NCBI GenBank assembly: GCA_027924645.1
Contig: BSBN01001149.1
Location: forward strand, 1-64,000
DNA length: 64,000 nt
DNA from: Cunninghamia lanceolata
Lineage: Eukaryota > Streptophyta > Pinopsida > Cupressales > Cupressaceae
Reading direction: 5' to 3'
Shown here: one piece after another, positions 1-11,387 of the stretch
Position numbering within the stretch: the first letter of the stretch is position 1
Layout of the letters: each line of letters starts with the position of its first letter
Notes under the pieces: generated by a model
What the model saw: only the letters and a program-made list of their open reading frames with translations
Told to the model about the DNA's origin: nothing
Database searches by the model: none
Translations under genes and position numbers: made by a program

Positions 1-1846
1 AAAATGAGAAAATTATTGGATGATAGTACCTCAGAAAACAATTGGGCAATTATGTGTAGAGCTCCTCGATCTGACAACATTCAAGATGTTAGGAACTTGA
101 TCACAAGATTTTGGAATGATAATACTCATCCTTCATCAAATAGTAGAGATGTTATCAAACACAAAATTGGGCCCAATAGTTATGAACTATACACAAAACA
201 TTAGCTAGAGATAACACAACATGAGATGTATGTGAACTTTTGTAATTTAAATCCAAATATAAAGATTGGGCAAACAATGTTTGAAAGGTTAAGGCCGTAT
301 TATGTGAAGATAAACAAGGTTTTTGAAACTTGTTGTTGTCGTTATCATATTAAATTTGATCTCTACTATCAGGTGTTTGAAAAGATTTGTGAAGACAGAT
401 ATGGTTTTGCAAAAGCACCTCCTAAACGGGTAAGTCAGTTCATAGCATCCATCTTATGTGATAAATCAAATGATGATAATGGAAATGGTCAAATAAACTG
501 CATAAAAGGTCTTTTTGAAACACGTGGAAATTTGGCAAAAATACCTTTGAGAAATGAAGATATTGACCCAATGAAGTTGGTAAATTGTAAGAGTTACAAG
601 TACATAAAGTTTCAAACCAAAAATGGGAAAGAATCCACATGGTTAGATTATGTAGAAGAGGAGATACCTATTGGAACATTTATGGAAAATTTTTGTAAAT
701 TGATTCAACCATACATACATCATGCTTTTTTTGCTAAGTGGTAAGCACAACAGTTTTAAACATTAAGAGATACTTTCCCACCTGGAACAGTTTTATCAGT
801 AGTCGACTTTGTAGAAAATTACTCTTTTGTACATCAAAAAGAGATTCAATCACAATATTACTTTTCAGAGCAAATCACTATTATGGTGCATGTGTGTTAT
901 CGACATGCACAATTAGATTTGGATGGTGTTGAAAGTACGTTTGAAGCACGAGTCACCAGAAAGAATATCACTTTTATATTAGTGATGATAAAGAACATGA
1001 CACACATTTTGTACAACATTGCTTTAAGAATTTTTTTGAATATTTGGCAAACAAGGGTGTAAAATTTGAAAGGCATTTTGTATGGTCAGATGGATGTGCG
1101 TCACAATTCAAATCATCAAAGCCATTTTATGCACTATGTAGATATCGTCAAAATGACAATATACCACATGTTTGGAGTTTCTTTGAGAGTGGGCATGCAA
1201 AGGGTGAACATGATGGCACAGGAGCTTGCATCAAATGTGCTCTAAGAAAACATCAAATGAATTATGATGGAGACTGTATAAATGATGCACATGATGTTTT
1301 TGAATGGTGTAAGTTACACTTTGCTTCTAATGAGGCTGCCCACATCTTCAAGAACAAATAGATACAGTCCACATAGAGTGTTTTGGGAGATATTAGGTAT
1401 GTATTGTTTGAATTTATTTAATGTGTAATTTAAATATATATTCATGTATATGATATATGTGTACACACGAGTTTGTTTATTTTAGATTGAATTTAATTAT
1501 TTAGATATATTATATTCATAATGTACAATATAATAAATTTGTAGGTGTGGATGGAAGATCAATGCATGGATGCAAGAGGGTAGAGAAAACAAGATCTTTG
1601 CATTGTGTCATAGATAGCCCTACATGGATGTTGCGCACTGGGGATTACTCTTGTTTTTGTTATGAGTGCATGTTGGGAGATTTTGAGAATTGTAAGAACC
1701 AACAACGTGGATATGTCAGTGAATGGGAAAACGTGCCACTAGTTGTTACCAACACATACAATGAAGATGAGGATGAAATATTTGAAGACATTCCTTTGAT
1801 TTCAACTGATTATAACCATATTTCAGGATTGATTAAAAAAGGTATG

Positions 1847-1882
<36 letters not shown>

Positions 1883-2510
1883 AACCTGTATCTCTAAATT
1901 TTTTAAGTTACAAATTTTGGACATGTAAATTTGGTGCAGGAGATGTTTTTACAGTCATAGCAGAGGCTGAAAATATAGAAGAAGTTAGTTATTATTTATT
2001 GTGTTGCACAGAAGAGAGGCAAAAGCTAATAAATCCATAAATAAGTGATGGAATGATGTTTCCCACAGGTTTAATTTTATTTAATTAATATTTTTAAATC
2101 ATCTTGAATTTGTTACATATGTACATGTCAAGTACCTCAAGAGTGATTTAAACTTTCAATTTATATTATAATTTATGTTATGTCTTACTGAGAAATGATA
2201 ATGCTATACATCTTCATAAATGTAGGTTACATTTACCTCAAGAAAATGTTATATAAATGTTATGTCTTACCGTGGAATGTTGTTTCCCACAGGTTCAGTT
2301 GTAGTGCAAGGGACATATCTCAAACAAGTCAAGATTGTTCACCATGGGATTCACTTTATTGATTATCAACCTAACAACAAGGTATATCAATATAGCCACC
2401 TAGTAATTGCTATCAGCCTATCCCTTCATACAGTTCATGCACGTGGATGTCGTAAGTGGAGACTAGATAGTGATGATCATCAGAGAATATTAGATGTCAT
2501 TGAAGAGTGA
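1..2510 (+). pseudogene. DDE-like transposase gene, 5'-incomplete, spliced and decayed
   Basis: The conserved blocks, in order, are V-D-F-x-E-N-Y (about 799-819), a W-S-D-G-C-x-S-Q-F-K block (about 1083-1112) and F-F-E-S-G-H-x-K-G-x-x-D-G (about 1180-1220). I read these as the acidic residues of an RNase H-fold transposase core; the same set occurs in uncharacterised eukaryotic transposon proteins, and I cannot name the superfamily. Three introns with GT..AG ends fit: 1397-1544, 1842-1939 and 2069-2292. Joining across each keeps the frame, and the last exon ends at TGA 2508-2510. Damage includes stops at 202-204, 742-744, 757-759 and 2038-2040, a frameshift near 955-962, and another near 1340. 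The reading frame is already open at the window edge, so the N-terminus lies outside. This is an inactive copy of a mobile-element gene, not a host gene. Confidence 0.6.
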
Positions 2511-3575
2511 GTTGAACCACTTGATGTGACCTAAAAAATATGGATGAAGAACTTACAATTTTTAATGTTTTCAAGACCTAAATTCACTACCTAGATCTAT
2601 GTTCATGTATTATTATTTTTCAATTTATGCAAGTTAAATTAATAATTATTTTGTTGAACAAATTTTAAATTTCAACATGCGGTTCTTAATGTACAAATGA
2701 TCTCTCTATTAGAAGTCATATAGATAATGCCCTAGATTCTTATTCACTTATGCATGCACGATATGATAAATTTTGAATGATTTTATTTAATGTTATATAT
2801 GCTCTTTGAACATGCTACAATACATGTACATATGCAAGTTAGAGATGCCATTGATATAAATTTTAAATTAAAATCAAAGTTTTCAATGTATCAATGCACA
2901 AATCATCACTGTACACAACTTAGTTTATAATTATTAAATATAAAATTGATTGAATTCACATTGGTCACCCTTAGTGCACTATGAGATAATTAGTACATGA
3001 TTGAGTTGAGGTTAACATATCATTGCAATCATAACGATGTTGCACACTTAAAGCACTCTTGCCCGGTCATGAGGATTGATCTAATTCTCAAACACTTACA
3101 AATTCCTAAAGACTCATTTCCACTTGTTTTTATCATTGCAACCTTTTAAGTTACAACATATAGATGCTAATCACTCAACAGGTATTTGTTTCATCATGAT
3201 CTATGATTTGACCATATGTTTATATGTATGGTTCACTCTAGGTCTAGTGGTTAACCCTATCTAGGTAATTGATATGTGTCAATTGAAATATTCCTAGCCA
3301 AAGTAAAATCACAAGACACTAAATAATGTAGCATTAGATTTTTGGAAATGGATTTATAAATATCTTTAAATTATTTTTAGCACTTGTGCCACCAATGGAT
3401 TTCTACTATTGAATATAACATGAAATAATTAAAATAAGATTTCATTTAGTATTGAGTCAACTAGATTGGAGTCCAAGTTTTTAAACTTTGTTATATGTAG
3501 TAAACTTAATTATCTTCTTCGGGCATGAATTTACCTTTTTGTTCATGATATTTTACTCTTTTATATGTCTTAGGT

Positions 3576-3740
3576 ATGTCTTAGGTCTAGACTAGAATAA
3601 GGTACATGAAAGCTCTAGGTGTAGATTAGATATGCCTTAGGTCTAAGTACATCTACTAGGAAATTTCTTAATATGTCTAAATGATATAAAATATAGGTGT
3701 AGATTAGATATTCTTAGGTCTAGACTAGAATAAGGTATAA
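3576..3740. repeat. short duplicated segment
   Basis: The string cttaggtctagactagaata followed by aggta occurs near 3580-3605 and again near 3712-3737, with a related 'ggtgtagattagatat' string before each later copy. It is a local duplication about 130 bp apart, without any coding content. Confidence 0.6.
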
Positions 3741-4148
3741 AATCTAAGGGAAGATCTTTTTTTTTATCTTGAAGTTATGAAACCCTAGCAAAGATCTATG
3801 GTGCCCATTCGAGTATGTTAAATCATTAGAAATTTATAAAACCCAACTTTTTAGTTCACTCTATTTAGAAAGTTGTATGTGAGTTTAATAATCATTCAAG
3901 TCTCAAACTTAACAATCCTCATCTATCTAGTTCATTTAAACATTCAAATAAGATGAACTTGTATAGATTCAATCTTCACCAGTATATATTATAAAATCAA
4001 CATTGGTTTTGATACCTCTTCACATTGTCTAGGAGTAGAAAATTATTCTAGTTTTGACTAAGATGGATGAATATATACATGAGTTCATGACTTTAACTAT
4101 AATATATGCTAAATTACCTAGAATTACATTCCTACTCACTATAAGCTG

Positions 4149-4361
4149 AAGGGATATACAGTCTTTAATCAGCTATAGGTACCATTAAAGTTGTTCAACA
4201 TAAGTCAACAAGACCTCTTGAATTGAGAAGGATGATCTTCAAATTAATTCTTTCTATGCATTACATAAGGGAGATATATTCTTTAATCCTATAGGTACCA
4301 TCAAATTTGTACAACATAAGTGAACATGATATCTTGACTTGAGAAGAATGATCTTAAAATT
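4149..4361. repeat. imperfect tandem duplication of about 95 bp
   Basis: 4149-4245 and 4268-4361 share the same order of words (gggatata.., tctttaatc, ctataggtaccat, aacataagt, cttga..tgagaa, gatgatctt). They are diverged copies of one segment separated by about 22 bp. Confidence 0.65.
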
Positions 4362-4966
4362 CTTATTCCAATTCTAGGAGATATGAAGGTTGTCCTAAGG
4401 AACAATTCCTTAAAATTTTATGGACTACTATGATGTGTAGATAAGAATATAGCCTTGATTGAATTTAATAATATATCATTAAATAATGTATGTTCTTGAA
4501 TTAGGGCCTCTTATAGGAATTGACTGACAATGGGCATGGAATGGATTCTAGTTGTTTTATATGCATTTTAACAAGTTTGAGTTAAGGTTATTCAAATGAA
4601 TTCTTCAAGTTTACAATTCATCGTCATGTTTAAATGGGATGTTGCATTAGCCAATCCTTAATGGTATTCCAATTTGTAGTTTTACTATGTTCATGGTGTG
4701 CTAAGTGGTTAATGTTACTTGATTAGATATTTTGCTTATAGTCTTATTCATGACTTGAGTATAATACTTATTTGTTCTAGTAGTGGTGAAAGTCAAATTA
4801 TCTAGAAGTCTAATTTTATTTTTTAATAAAAAAATCTTCCAAGTTTTATTTACATTTGTTATTATATATTGTGTTCATATGCTACTTATGTGGGCCTAAC
4901 TTATGTTATTTCATCATATAGCTATTTTTCTTGTGCTTTATCTAGATATTTGGATGGTATATCATT

Positions 4967-4971
4967 ACAGA
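4967..4971. repeat. target-site duplication of chromovirus, left copy (ACAGA)
   Basis: The five bases ACAGA directly precede the left LTR. ACAAA follows the right LTR at 32753-32757, so 4 of 5 positions agree, as expected for an old duplication with one substitution. Confidence 0.55.
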
Positions 4972-5824
4972 TGATGCAGGAGCATCCAGTGGTGTAAGGG
5001 CAATCTTGCATCACCCAAAAAAAAGATGTGTTTCAAAATTGTTGATGTTATTTCTATTTATTTTCAAAATTTGTGGTTCTGGTTCCATAATTGCTTGAAT
5101 AATGATGTAGAACTTTTAGTTTTTCCAAACTGCTAAAAATAGCAACCTGCTATTTTTAGAAAGTTTACATTTGGGTACGGAATGAAGTGAAATTTTACAA
5201 TAAGTTACATAAATGAAAAATAAAACCTTTGGCGAAGGAATCACGCAAAGATCATTTGTGAGCTGAAAGATATTAAAGTTTTTGTTTCCCGAAAAATGCT
5301 TGAAAATTATTCAAACTCAGGTTTGAGGCACTAAATAGACCCATACGGGCCTGAAAATGGCTGGAACTAGAAGATCTAGTTCTTAGTGCATAGAGCACTT
5401 TGCAAGCTTTCTAACCCATAAAACAGTTTGTCAATCGAACACCCGAATCAAAAGTTATGGCTCCCAGAAGTTGACCTATTTTTGGAGGGAGATGCAAATT
5501 TTGAAATTAGGTTGTTGGCTGCCAAAAATGCTATTAATAACCATTTTTGGGAACCTTGGGCAGTAGTAGAGTTAAGGGGGAAAGTGTAGAGTCAAGAATA
5601 TTTGGAAAAATAGAAACCCTAGCAGATTTGGGGTTACAGAAGGCTGATGATTCTAGAGTCTTGTGATAGGAAGACTGTAATGTGTTGCAGCCTGTGGAGG
5701 GTTGATTCCTCTGATTGTATTTGAGCTTTTGTAATGTAACAAGTTGTCCAAATCAATAAATAAAGTTCTATTTTCTGTGTTCAATTTTTGTTGTTGTGTG
5801 TTTTATGATTTAGCCCCTTCATCA
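4972..5824 (+). repeat. chromovirus 5' LTR
   Basis: It begins TGATGCAGGAGCATCC and ends CCCTTCATCA. The first 45 bases contain an inverted repeat, TGATGCA then TGCATCA. A polyadenylation-like AATAAATAAA lies near 5754-5763, close to the right end, as expected for R/U5. The right-hand copy differs by scattered substitutions and small indels. Confidence 0.92.
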
Positions 5825-5826
5825 AG

Positions 5827-5838
5827 TGGTATCAGAGT
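5827..5838 (+). other. primer binding site, initiator-methionine tRNA
   Basis: TGGTATCAGAGT begins two bases after the LTR. The standard plant tRNA-iMet complement is TGGTATCAGAGC, so only the last base differs. This fixes the orientation of the outer element as + strand. Confidence 0.92.
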
Positions 5839-5925
5839 AAGGGTTCTTGAGTGTGTAGACAAATCGCCAACTGTGAGGCAGTTTGCATCAGAACCTGAAG
5901 TTGTGGGTTTGTTATAGAGATCAAG

Positions 5926-6035
5926 ATGCCTCCACAAAGAAATCATATTGGGAGGAATACTTTGACGGAAGAGTGGTTTTAGGGCCCTGCAAAGGCAAAT
6001 TGATGCATTACAGGAGGAGCTATGAAGGAGGGTTT
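5926..6035 (+). pseudogene. chromovirus gag, N-terminal fragment
   Basis: An ATG at 5926 about 100 bases after the primer site opens a frame beginning M-P-P-Q-R-N. Within the following 110 bases another frame reads A-L-Q-R-Q-I-D-A-L-Q-E-E-L, a heptad-like stretch typical of the start of plant chromovirus gag, so a small frameshift is likely. The segment is cut off at 6035 by the Tat-type element and resumes at 27515. Confidence 0.6.
6031..6035. repeat. target-site duplication of the 7-kb-LTR element, left copy (GGTTT)
   Basis: GGTTT directly precedes TGTTG at 6036 and is repeated exactly at 27510-27514 after the right LTR. This proves that both 7-kb repeats and everything between them arrived as one insertion. 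Confidence 0.92.
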
Positions 6036-6871
6036 TGTTGATGGTGGTTTTAGCACATAGCAACGCAGGTGTGATTGTTGGTTTCACACCTCTCTTGAAA
6101 AGTATCTTACCCTAGGTAAGACTACTCCAAGGATAATAAAGCTAGGTCTTAGCTTGCTTGGAATTTCTCAGTTGGTATGTTCTAGCTGTTCCTACAAGGT
6201 ATCTTACATGCAATCTACAAATCTTTAGGTTTGGGGCAGCAAATACACATAAACCCTATGATGATTTTCAGCTGATATACAAGATAAAATGCTGCTGAGA
6301 TTCTTAATCTAACGACTAACAATGATTTTAAAAGAAAGTGCAAAAGGTTAGGGTTTGAGAGGGATCCTAAGTGACATTCACAATGCACAGGTCATCTTCA
6401 GTAGACAAATATTCCAAACTTTGAACTAGCTTCCTGAGTTACCAAACTTAAATGAGTGTTACAGTGTTGTAGGAAACGGTGCTATCTTCAATGGAGGTCA
6501 ACAGATTTTTAGATCACATTCATTTGTTAAATACCCCATGAGTGGCGTGACTTAACTTATGAAATGCAATTGAACTTAGCACAAATTATCAACCCAGATT
6601 AACTTTACACAGCTATTTACGATCAGCAAACAACTAAAAGTATGGACTCGGAATGTTCATCAAATACTTCAGCAAACCATGAATATTATGAAAGCACAAC
6701 TAATCTAACTATGGGAGAGCAAGATGCGAACCATAAAAACCAAAAGATGAATCAACACAAGACACAAATTCTTAGATTTACTGCAGAAACTTGCTTTGTA
6801 TTAGCTCAAATGACATAAAGTCAACAATTTGGTATCAAAATCTCTCTCCTAAAAAGTGGAAATGGTAGCCC

Positions 6872-6879
6872 TTTATATA
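6872..6879 (-). promoter_or_regulatory. TATA box of the 7-kb LTR (3' copy)
   Basis: TATATAAA on the - strand, preceded by CTTTC and followed by GGG. The identical motif is kept in the other LTR at 21300-21307. It lies about 300 bp downstream of the end of the second U3 frame and about 840 bp from the LTR end, a suitable place for the core promoter. The start site was not determined. Confidence 0.6.
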
Positions 6880-7177
6880 GAAAGCAGCATACCCTAGCTT
6901 TTCAAATGAACAGTGGAGATTAACTCAACACCAATGGTCCAGATTACATCAATAACAACCCACATTAATTCTTGGATTGCATTTTGTCTTTTATGAAAAA
7001 GATGAAAAAAAGGCCCTAGATACATTGAATCTAGTCATTTTGACTAGCTAACTCAATATATTAGTGGAAAAGCTCATTTTAGAAGCAACGAAAAGACAAA
7101 ATTGAGTCACATGCCACCCAAATATAGCAAATTTACAATTGTGACGGGATTGTATCATTAGAATATTCAAAATAGTA

Positions 7178-9664
7178 TCAAGATTCCTTATCCAAGTCAA
7201 TTTTGTCCTCACTGGCCAGCTTATTACGATAAAACAACCATGCCTCAAGCGCTGGATTGATGTCAGATGGGTCTGGGTCCTCCAAATGATGTATCCTGTA
7301 GTCAAACACCTCCAGTTCCCGACTGAATCTGCCATATATACTTTCCATCTTTGCTCCTACCTTATGGAATGCTTTGAACTCAGCCTTAAGGTCACTTGCT
7401 TTATCTAGCCTCTCTTCTATACTCAGTGCAATGTCTTCAAATAGTATCCTATGCAATTTATCTTTGCATTTCTCGACGTCAAAAGGAGCATAGTCATTGA
7501 AGGACTCTTCCTTACAATCCCTCAAGGAGTCGCTGATGTCATATATAATTGATCTCAATTCTTTGTCGGCTGGTTTGTATGCTTCTTTTGTCTGTTCAAA
7601 GGTTTCTTTTCTTAAAAGTAACTGCTGATACCATTCAATAGCCTTTGGGAGCTTATCCCCAGTCAAAATGTTCTCTGTAACCAAGGTATGAGTTGGCAAT
7701 TCTCTAATACCCTTGATTCGGGGATACATGTGAGAGTAATATTCATCAAAAGAATCACATTCATCCCGCAAATCTTTCGATTTCTTATGCAAATCTACCA
7801 TTCGTTGGTGAGCTTGAGTGGAGGTGCTTATGGCTTCACATCCTGCTTCAAAAACCCCTATCAACCAATTCTCCACGCCTTGAGATTTTGATCTTAGCTC
7901 GCTCAATTTCGCCATCTCGTCGGTAGACAGGAAAGTAGGTACTGTTCTTATATCTCCTCCGGCGTCCACTGGTTTTATCAAAAACTAAAGGCATGCCCGC
8001 AGTTCCTCATTTTGCCGCTTTAAGTCCTTCTTAGACATTTCATCTTTGTCTAATTGCTCTAAAATGGATGTAACTGAGCCTTTGAAATCATCCACTCGCT
8101 GAGCGTGAGTGGTTGGACCCAAATCAACTGAAGATATTACATAGTCTTCTGCCCTGACTCTGTCTCTTTTTGTATCAGCAGGCGGGACTGTTATTTCTGC
8201 TATCCTTGACTCTTATTCATTCTTATAGATCCTCGATTGGATCTTAGCCTTTCTCTGCTTCGGAGGCTTCTGAGCTTGCGATAGGATAGAACTTAGATCA
8301 AGTTGCACTATTTCCACCTGTGGCTCTGGATATGCTAATCTAACTTGCAGCCATTCGGGGGCAGTGGATTTGTCAAATTCAGAAGCACCATCTTTATTAG
8401 ACACGGTCAATTCTTTAGACGGTCCTTGTTTGGTCCCTCCCTCCTTCTTTGGACTTTTCTCCTTTTCTTTCTCTTCTTCTTGGGCCAAGTCCTTCAAATT
8501 CTTAGTCACATTCTCCTGTGCAATTCTCAAAACTTCCTCCGTTGAATCCTTGCCTAGGGGACTATCAGATATGTTAATAACTTCCACACCAGCTGAAGCT
8601 TTAGGGAGGTTTTCATTGCTTGCCCCTGTCGATGTCTCCTTCTCATCCTCAACTGTTGCTTCAGATTCTTTCAACCCCAGTTCTGCACATACCTTCTCAA
8701 TCCCGGGCAGCAAAGGCACTGCCAATGAATCAACTGGCATTTATGAAATGGGGACAACAAAAGAGATGGTGAAGGAAGGCGTACTGACCTGGGTTAAGTT
8801 GGTCAAGACATGTGATAAGGAGGAAGAAATGGTAAGATATGAAGAAAAGGTTAGTGAAGGTAAGGGAAGAGGGGGTGAAAGGATGGTGGAAATATGAGGC
8901 AGTGGTAGAGGAGTGGAAGGTATAGCGGTAGTGGGGGGGCATGAAATGGAAAGAGTGGAGGAGATAGGACTACTAGAATCACTGGAGGAGATTGCCAGTG
9001 AGCAAGAAGTGGTAGTGATGGCAGAGGCCGGAGAGGTGGCAGGAGATGATTCTTGAATTATAATAGCTGAGGTCATGGGAGAAGTGGATGCAGCGGAAGG
9101 AGAAGGGACGGAAGTGGAAGTGACAATAGAAGAAGCAGGAGTTGAGGTAACAGTGCTAGTGTCTTGTGTGAGAGGTTGGGTAGCCGGAGGATTGGAATCA
9201 TCTTTGGTTGTGGTAGCCGCCTTGGTGGCCTCTCTTACTTTAACCCTTTTTACTTTTGAGCTTTCTCCCGCACCACTTGGCATATCCTTTCTCTTTGAAG
9301 TTCTAGTCCTAGTAGAAGGAGGTTGGTCTTTCTTTTGAGGGGACCTTATAGATGGCTTTTTCACCTTTTTTGTCTTCTTTGCCAGAGATGTGTGTTCCTC
9401 ACTATCTGATTTCTATCTCTTCGCTGGTTCCGTATCATCTGAGACCTGAATGGGCTCACCCTCTTCTCCCTCTGAGTTGTTATGAGATTCTACTGCTGTG
9501 TCAGTGAGCTGGACTCCCTGTTCATTGAGAACAACCACTTGTGATTTGACCCAGGCTTTGCTTATTCTGATGGGTTCCCTCATAACAACATCCAGGGAGC
9601 TCTCTTCTGCATTAGCCTAGTTTGGCAATGGAATGTGCTTATGATACTGCGCTTCCCATGGTCC
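7178..9664 (-). pseudogene. U3 reading frame b, 3' LTR copy
   Basis: The frame follows frame a directly and in the same phase after the shared TGA at 9667-9665. The first ATG is at 9583, giving about 802 codons. It has a basic patch with K-R runs (near 9300), a very long Ser/Thr/Pro-rich stretch (9230-8790), an acidic Glu/Lys-rich stretch (8640-8410), and a charged C-terminal helical region (7981-7178) that looks like coiled coil. The product is unknown; a structural or Gag-accessory role is only a guess. Stops private to this copy are seen at about 9619 (W in the other copy), 9412, 8740-8738 (CAA in the other copy), 8213 and 7988. Its counterpart is 21603-24086. Confidence 0.6.
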
Positions 9665-11101
9665 TCAGAGCATAACATTCTCATCATCTGACAATTGATC
9701 AGGGACTACCATTATATGGAATCTTTTAATGAAGTCTAGAGGCAGCCTCGCATGTGCCTTCTTCATGATTTCGTAGTCATCAGGGCAGTTGGCCCAGAAG
9801 TCCTCAATGTGTACTTTGTGGAAGAGCTTCTTGCTCACAAATGTTTCCATTACTTTGTTTGGATCAAAATGATCCCTTGCATTATAGTAGTGTAAGTTCA
9901 ATAGTTGAAGTTCTTTATCTGAATACTCTGTTGATGCTAGAGAAGGACATGCATAGAGTCCCTTGCCAAATTTAATAGGGAACTGCACACTTGGCCTGTG
10001 TAAGTGCTTAAGCTTTTCTGCACACGGGATCAGTTGCCTTGACAGTTCTAGAAGCACTGTCTTATCGTCTGGATAGCGGGGAAGTCTGTAGGCCATTCCA
10101 GTGAAGCCTTGTATCCTTATGTATGTGAACTTCTCGAACTGGATGTACCACCTGCCATATCTAGCTATCTCATTCATGGCCTCGGTAGAAATCCTCAAGG
10201 CTGTGCTGCCCTGCAACTTTCTAGCAATGTAGATCGTGAATGCATCATTAACTCTTTTGAAGTGAACCAGTGATTGGGATGAGGTTAGCTGTGGATAGCA
10301 TTCGTATACTTTGATCTGTGTCTTCTCATCGTTTCCAATCTTACCAATCTTGGACAGTCCGTCGTAGTGGTTCATTCTTGCCAATGCATAGATGACATAG
10401 GACTTCCATCTGAAGTATTTGTTCTCACTGAAGTTGCTAAAAGCTTCATGGATGTTATCACTAAGGATTTGAGCCCAGTGGAACTCAGTTCCCTTCAATA
10501 TCTCGTTAATTATGGCGAACATCCAGTCCTCAAAGGTAGAGGCAGTCGGTAACCCGTAGACTCGGCTTAGAAAGGTTACTATGTCCCCAATCTCATCATG
10601 GAAGTCACTTCTATAAAGTATTCTAGGAAGCTTGATGAGGGCAGACTTTTTACTCTTGACCCAATTATCATTTATATATTTCCTGTACCCTTCTACATCC
10701 TTATTGTAAGCTGCCTTTGATCCTTGTCTGTGCAACATGGTCACAACTTTGTGCCAGGGGATGTCCAACATTTTTGCCAGAGTAGGTGGGGTCAAGTCAG
10801 CTAGGACTTCTCCATTTGCTGTCTAAATTTGCCTGGATAATACGTCATATTTATCCGCACAAGTGGGAATCAACTCTGCACATTGAACTGAGGTTGGAAA
10901 GGCAGCTGCTTGTCCGAATCCACTATCTCTGAGTATTTTGGCTTTAGGAGTTGGGCTTGGACCAAAGACCCTTAGTTTGATGTCATCTAGGTCTATGTGA
11001 CCTAGGTCTGTGTCTCCCACATGACTCCATCCGGAGTGGATTTTAGTTTCTGGAGGGACTCCCTTAAACTTGTACTTCATCGCTTGTGCCCGAGCAGTCA
11101 T
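9665..11101 (-). pseudogene. U3 reading frame a (479 codons), 3' LTR copy
   Basis: It starts at ATG 11101 (M-T-A-R-A-Q-A-M-K) and ends at TGA 9667-9665; the same start and stop occur in the other LTR, with the same length. Residues about 115-470 are rich in W, F and Y and look globular and helical, with blocks such as F-E-D-W-M-F, G-R-W-Y-I-Q-F-E-K and F-W-A-N-C-P-D-D-Y-E-I. It is a protein type seen beside plant retroelements, but I recognise no catalytic motif and name no family. The one private stop is TAG at 10825-10823 where the other copy has CAG. The frame was therefore open when the element inserted. Confidence 0.65.
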
Positions 11102-11205
11102 TTAGTTTGCACAACCGGACCTTATAAGTTTGATACCGAGAGAACTCCTAACATACTCCTAAGTTTAGACAAATCAATACAAATCTGCCATTTATTACTA
11201 ACATG

Positions 11206-11226
11206 CATCTGAAAGAAAACTAAGTC
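11206..11226 (-). promoter_or_regulatory. possible 3' splice site upstream of U3 frame a
   Basis: On the - strand TTAGTTTTCTTTCAG precedes ATGCATG, about 105 bases before the frame-a start. It is a pyrimidine-rich tract ending in CAG, conserved at 25628-25648 in the other LTR. It could let a spliced subgenomic RNA express frame a from the 3' LTR. No donor site was identified, so this is weak. Confidence 0.25.
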
Positions 11227-11387
11227 AAATTGAAAAGACACTGCATGCAAGTAGACATCAAATGTTGCAAGAAAAATAATCAAAACATCATTATTAATGC
11301 ATAACAACATCAATTTCATTTTTCTGAACAACCTTCCCTTTAGAAATTTCAAGAAATTCGGTCATTTAGAGGGTTTTGAGGTAATTT

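Larger units (their letters stand above)
2511..4971. other. AT-rich sequence without recognisable genes
   Basis: No reading frame of meaningful length or recognisable protein was seen on either strand. The stretch contains two short internal duplications (listed separately) and ends at the chromovirus insertion. If the 27.8-kb nest at 4972-32752 is removed in thought, it joins the sequence that starts at 32758. Confidence 0.6.

Noticed and set aside
8364..8897. Open + strand frame of 177 codons, and its counterpart 22786-23478 (230 codons)
   Set aside because: These are antisense to the Ser/Thr/Pro-rich part of U3 frame b; low complexity keeps the opposite strand open. The order of blocks and the start/stop conservation favour the - strand.
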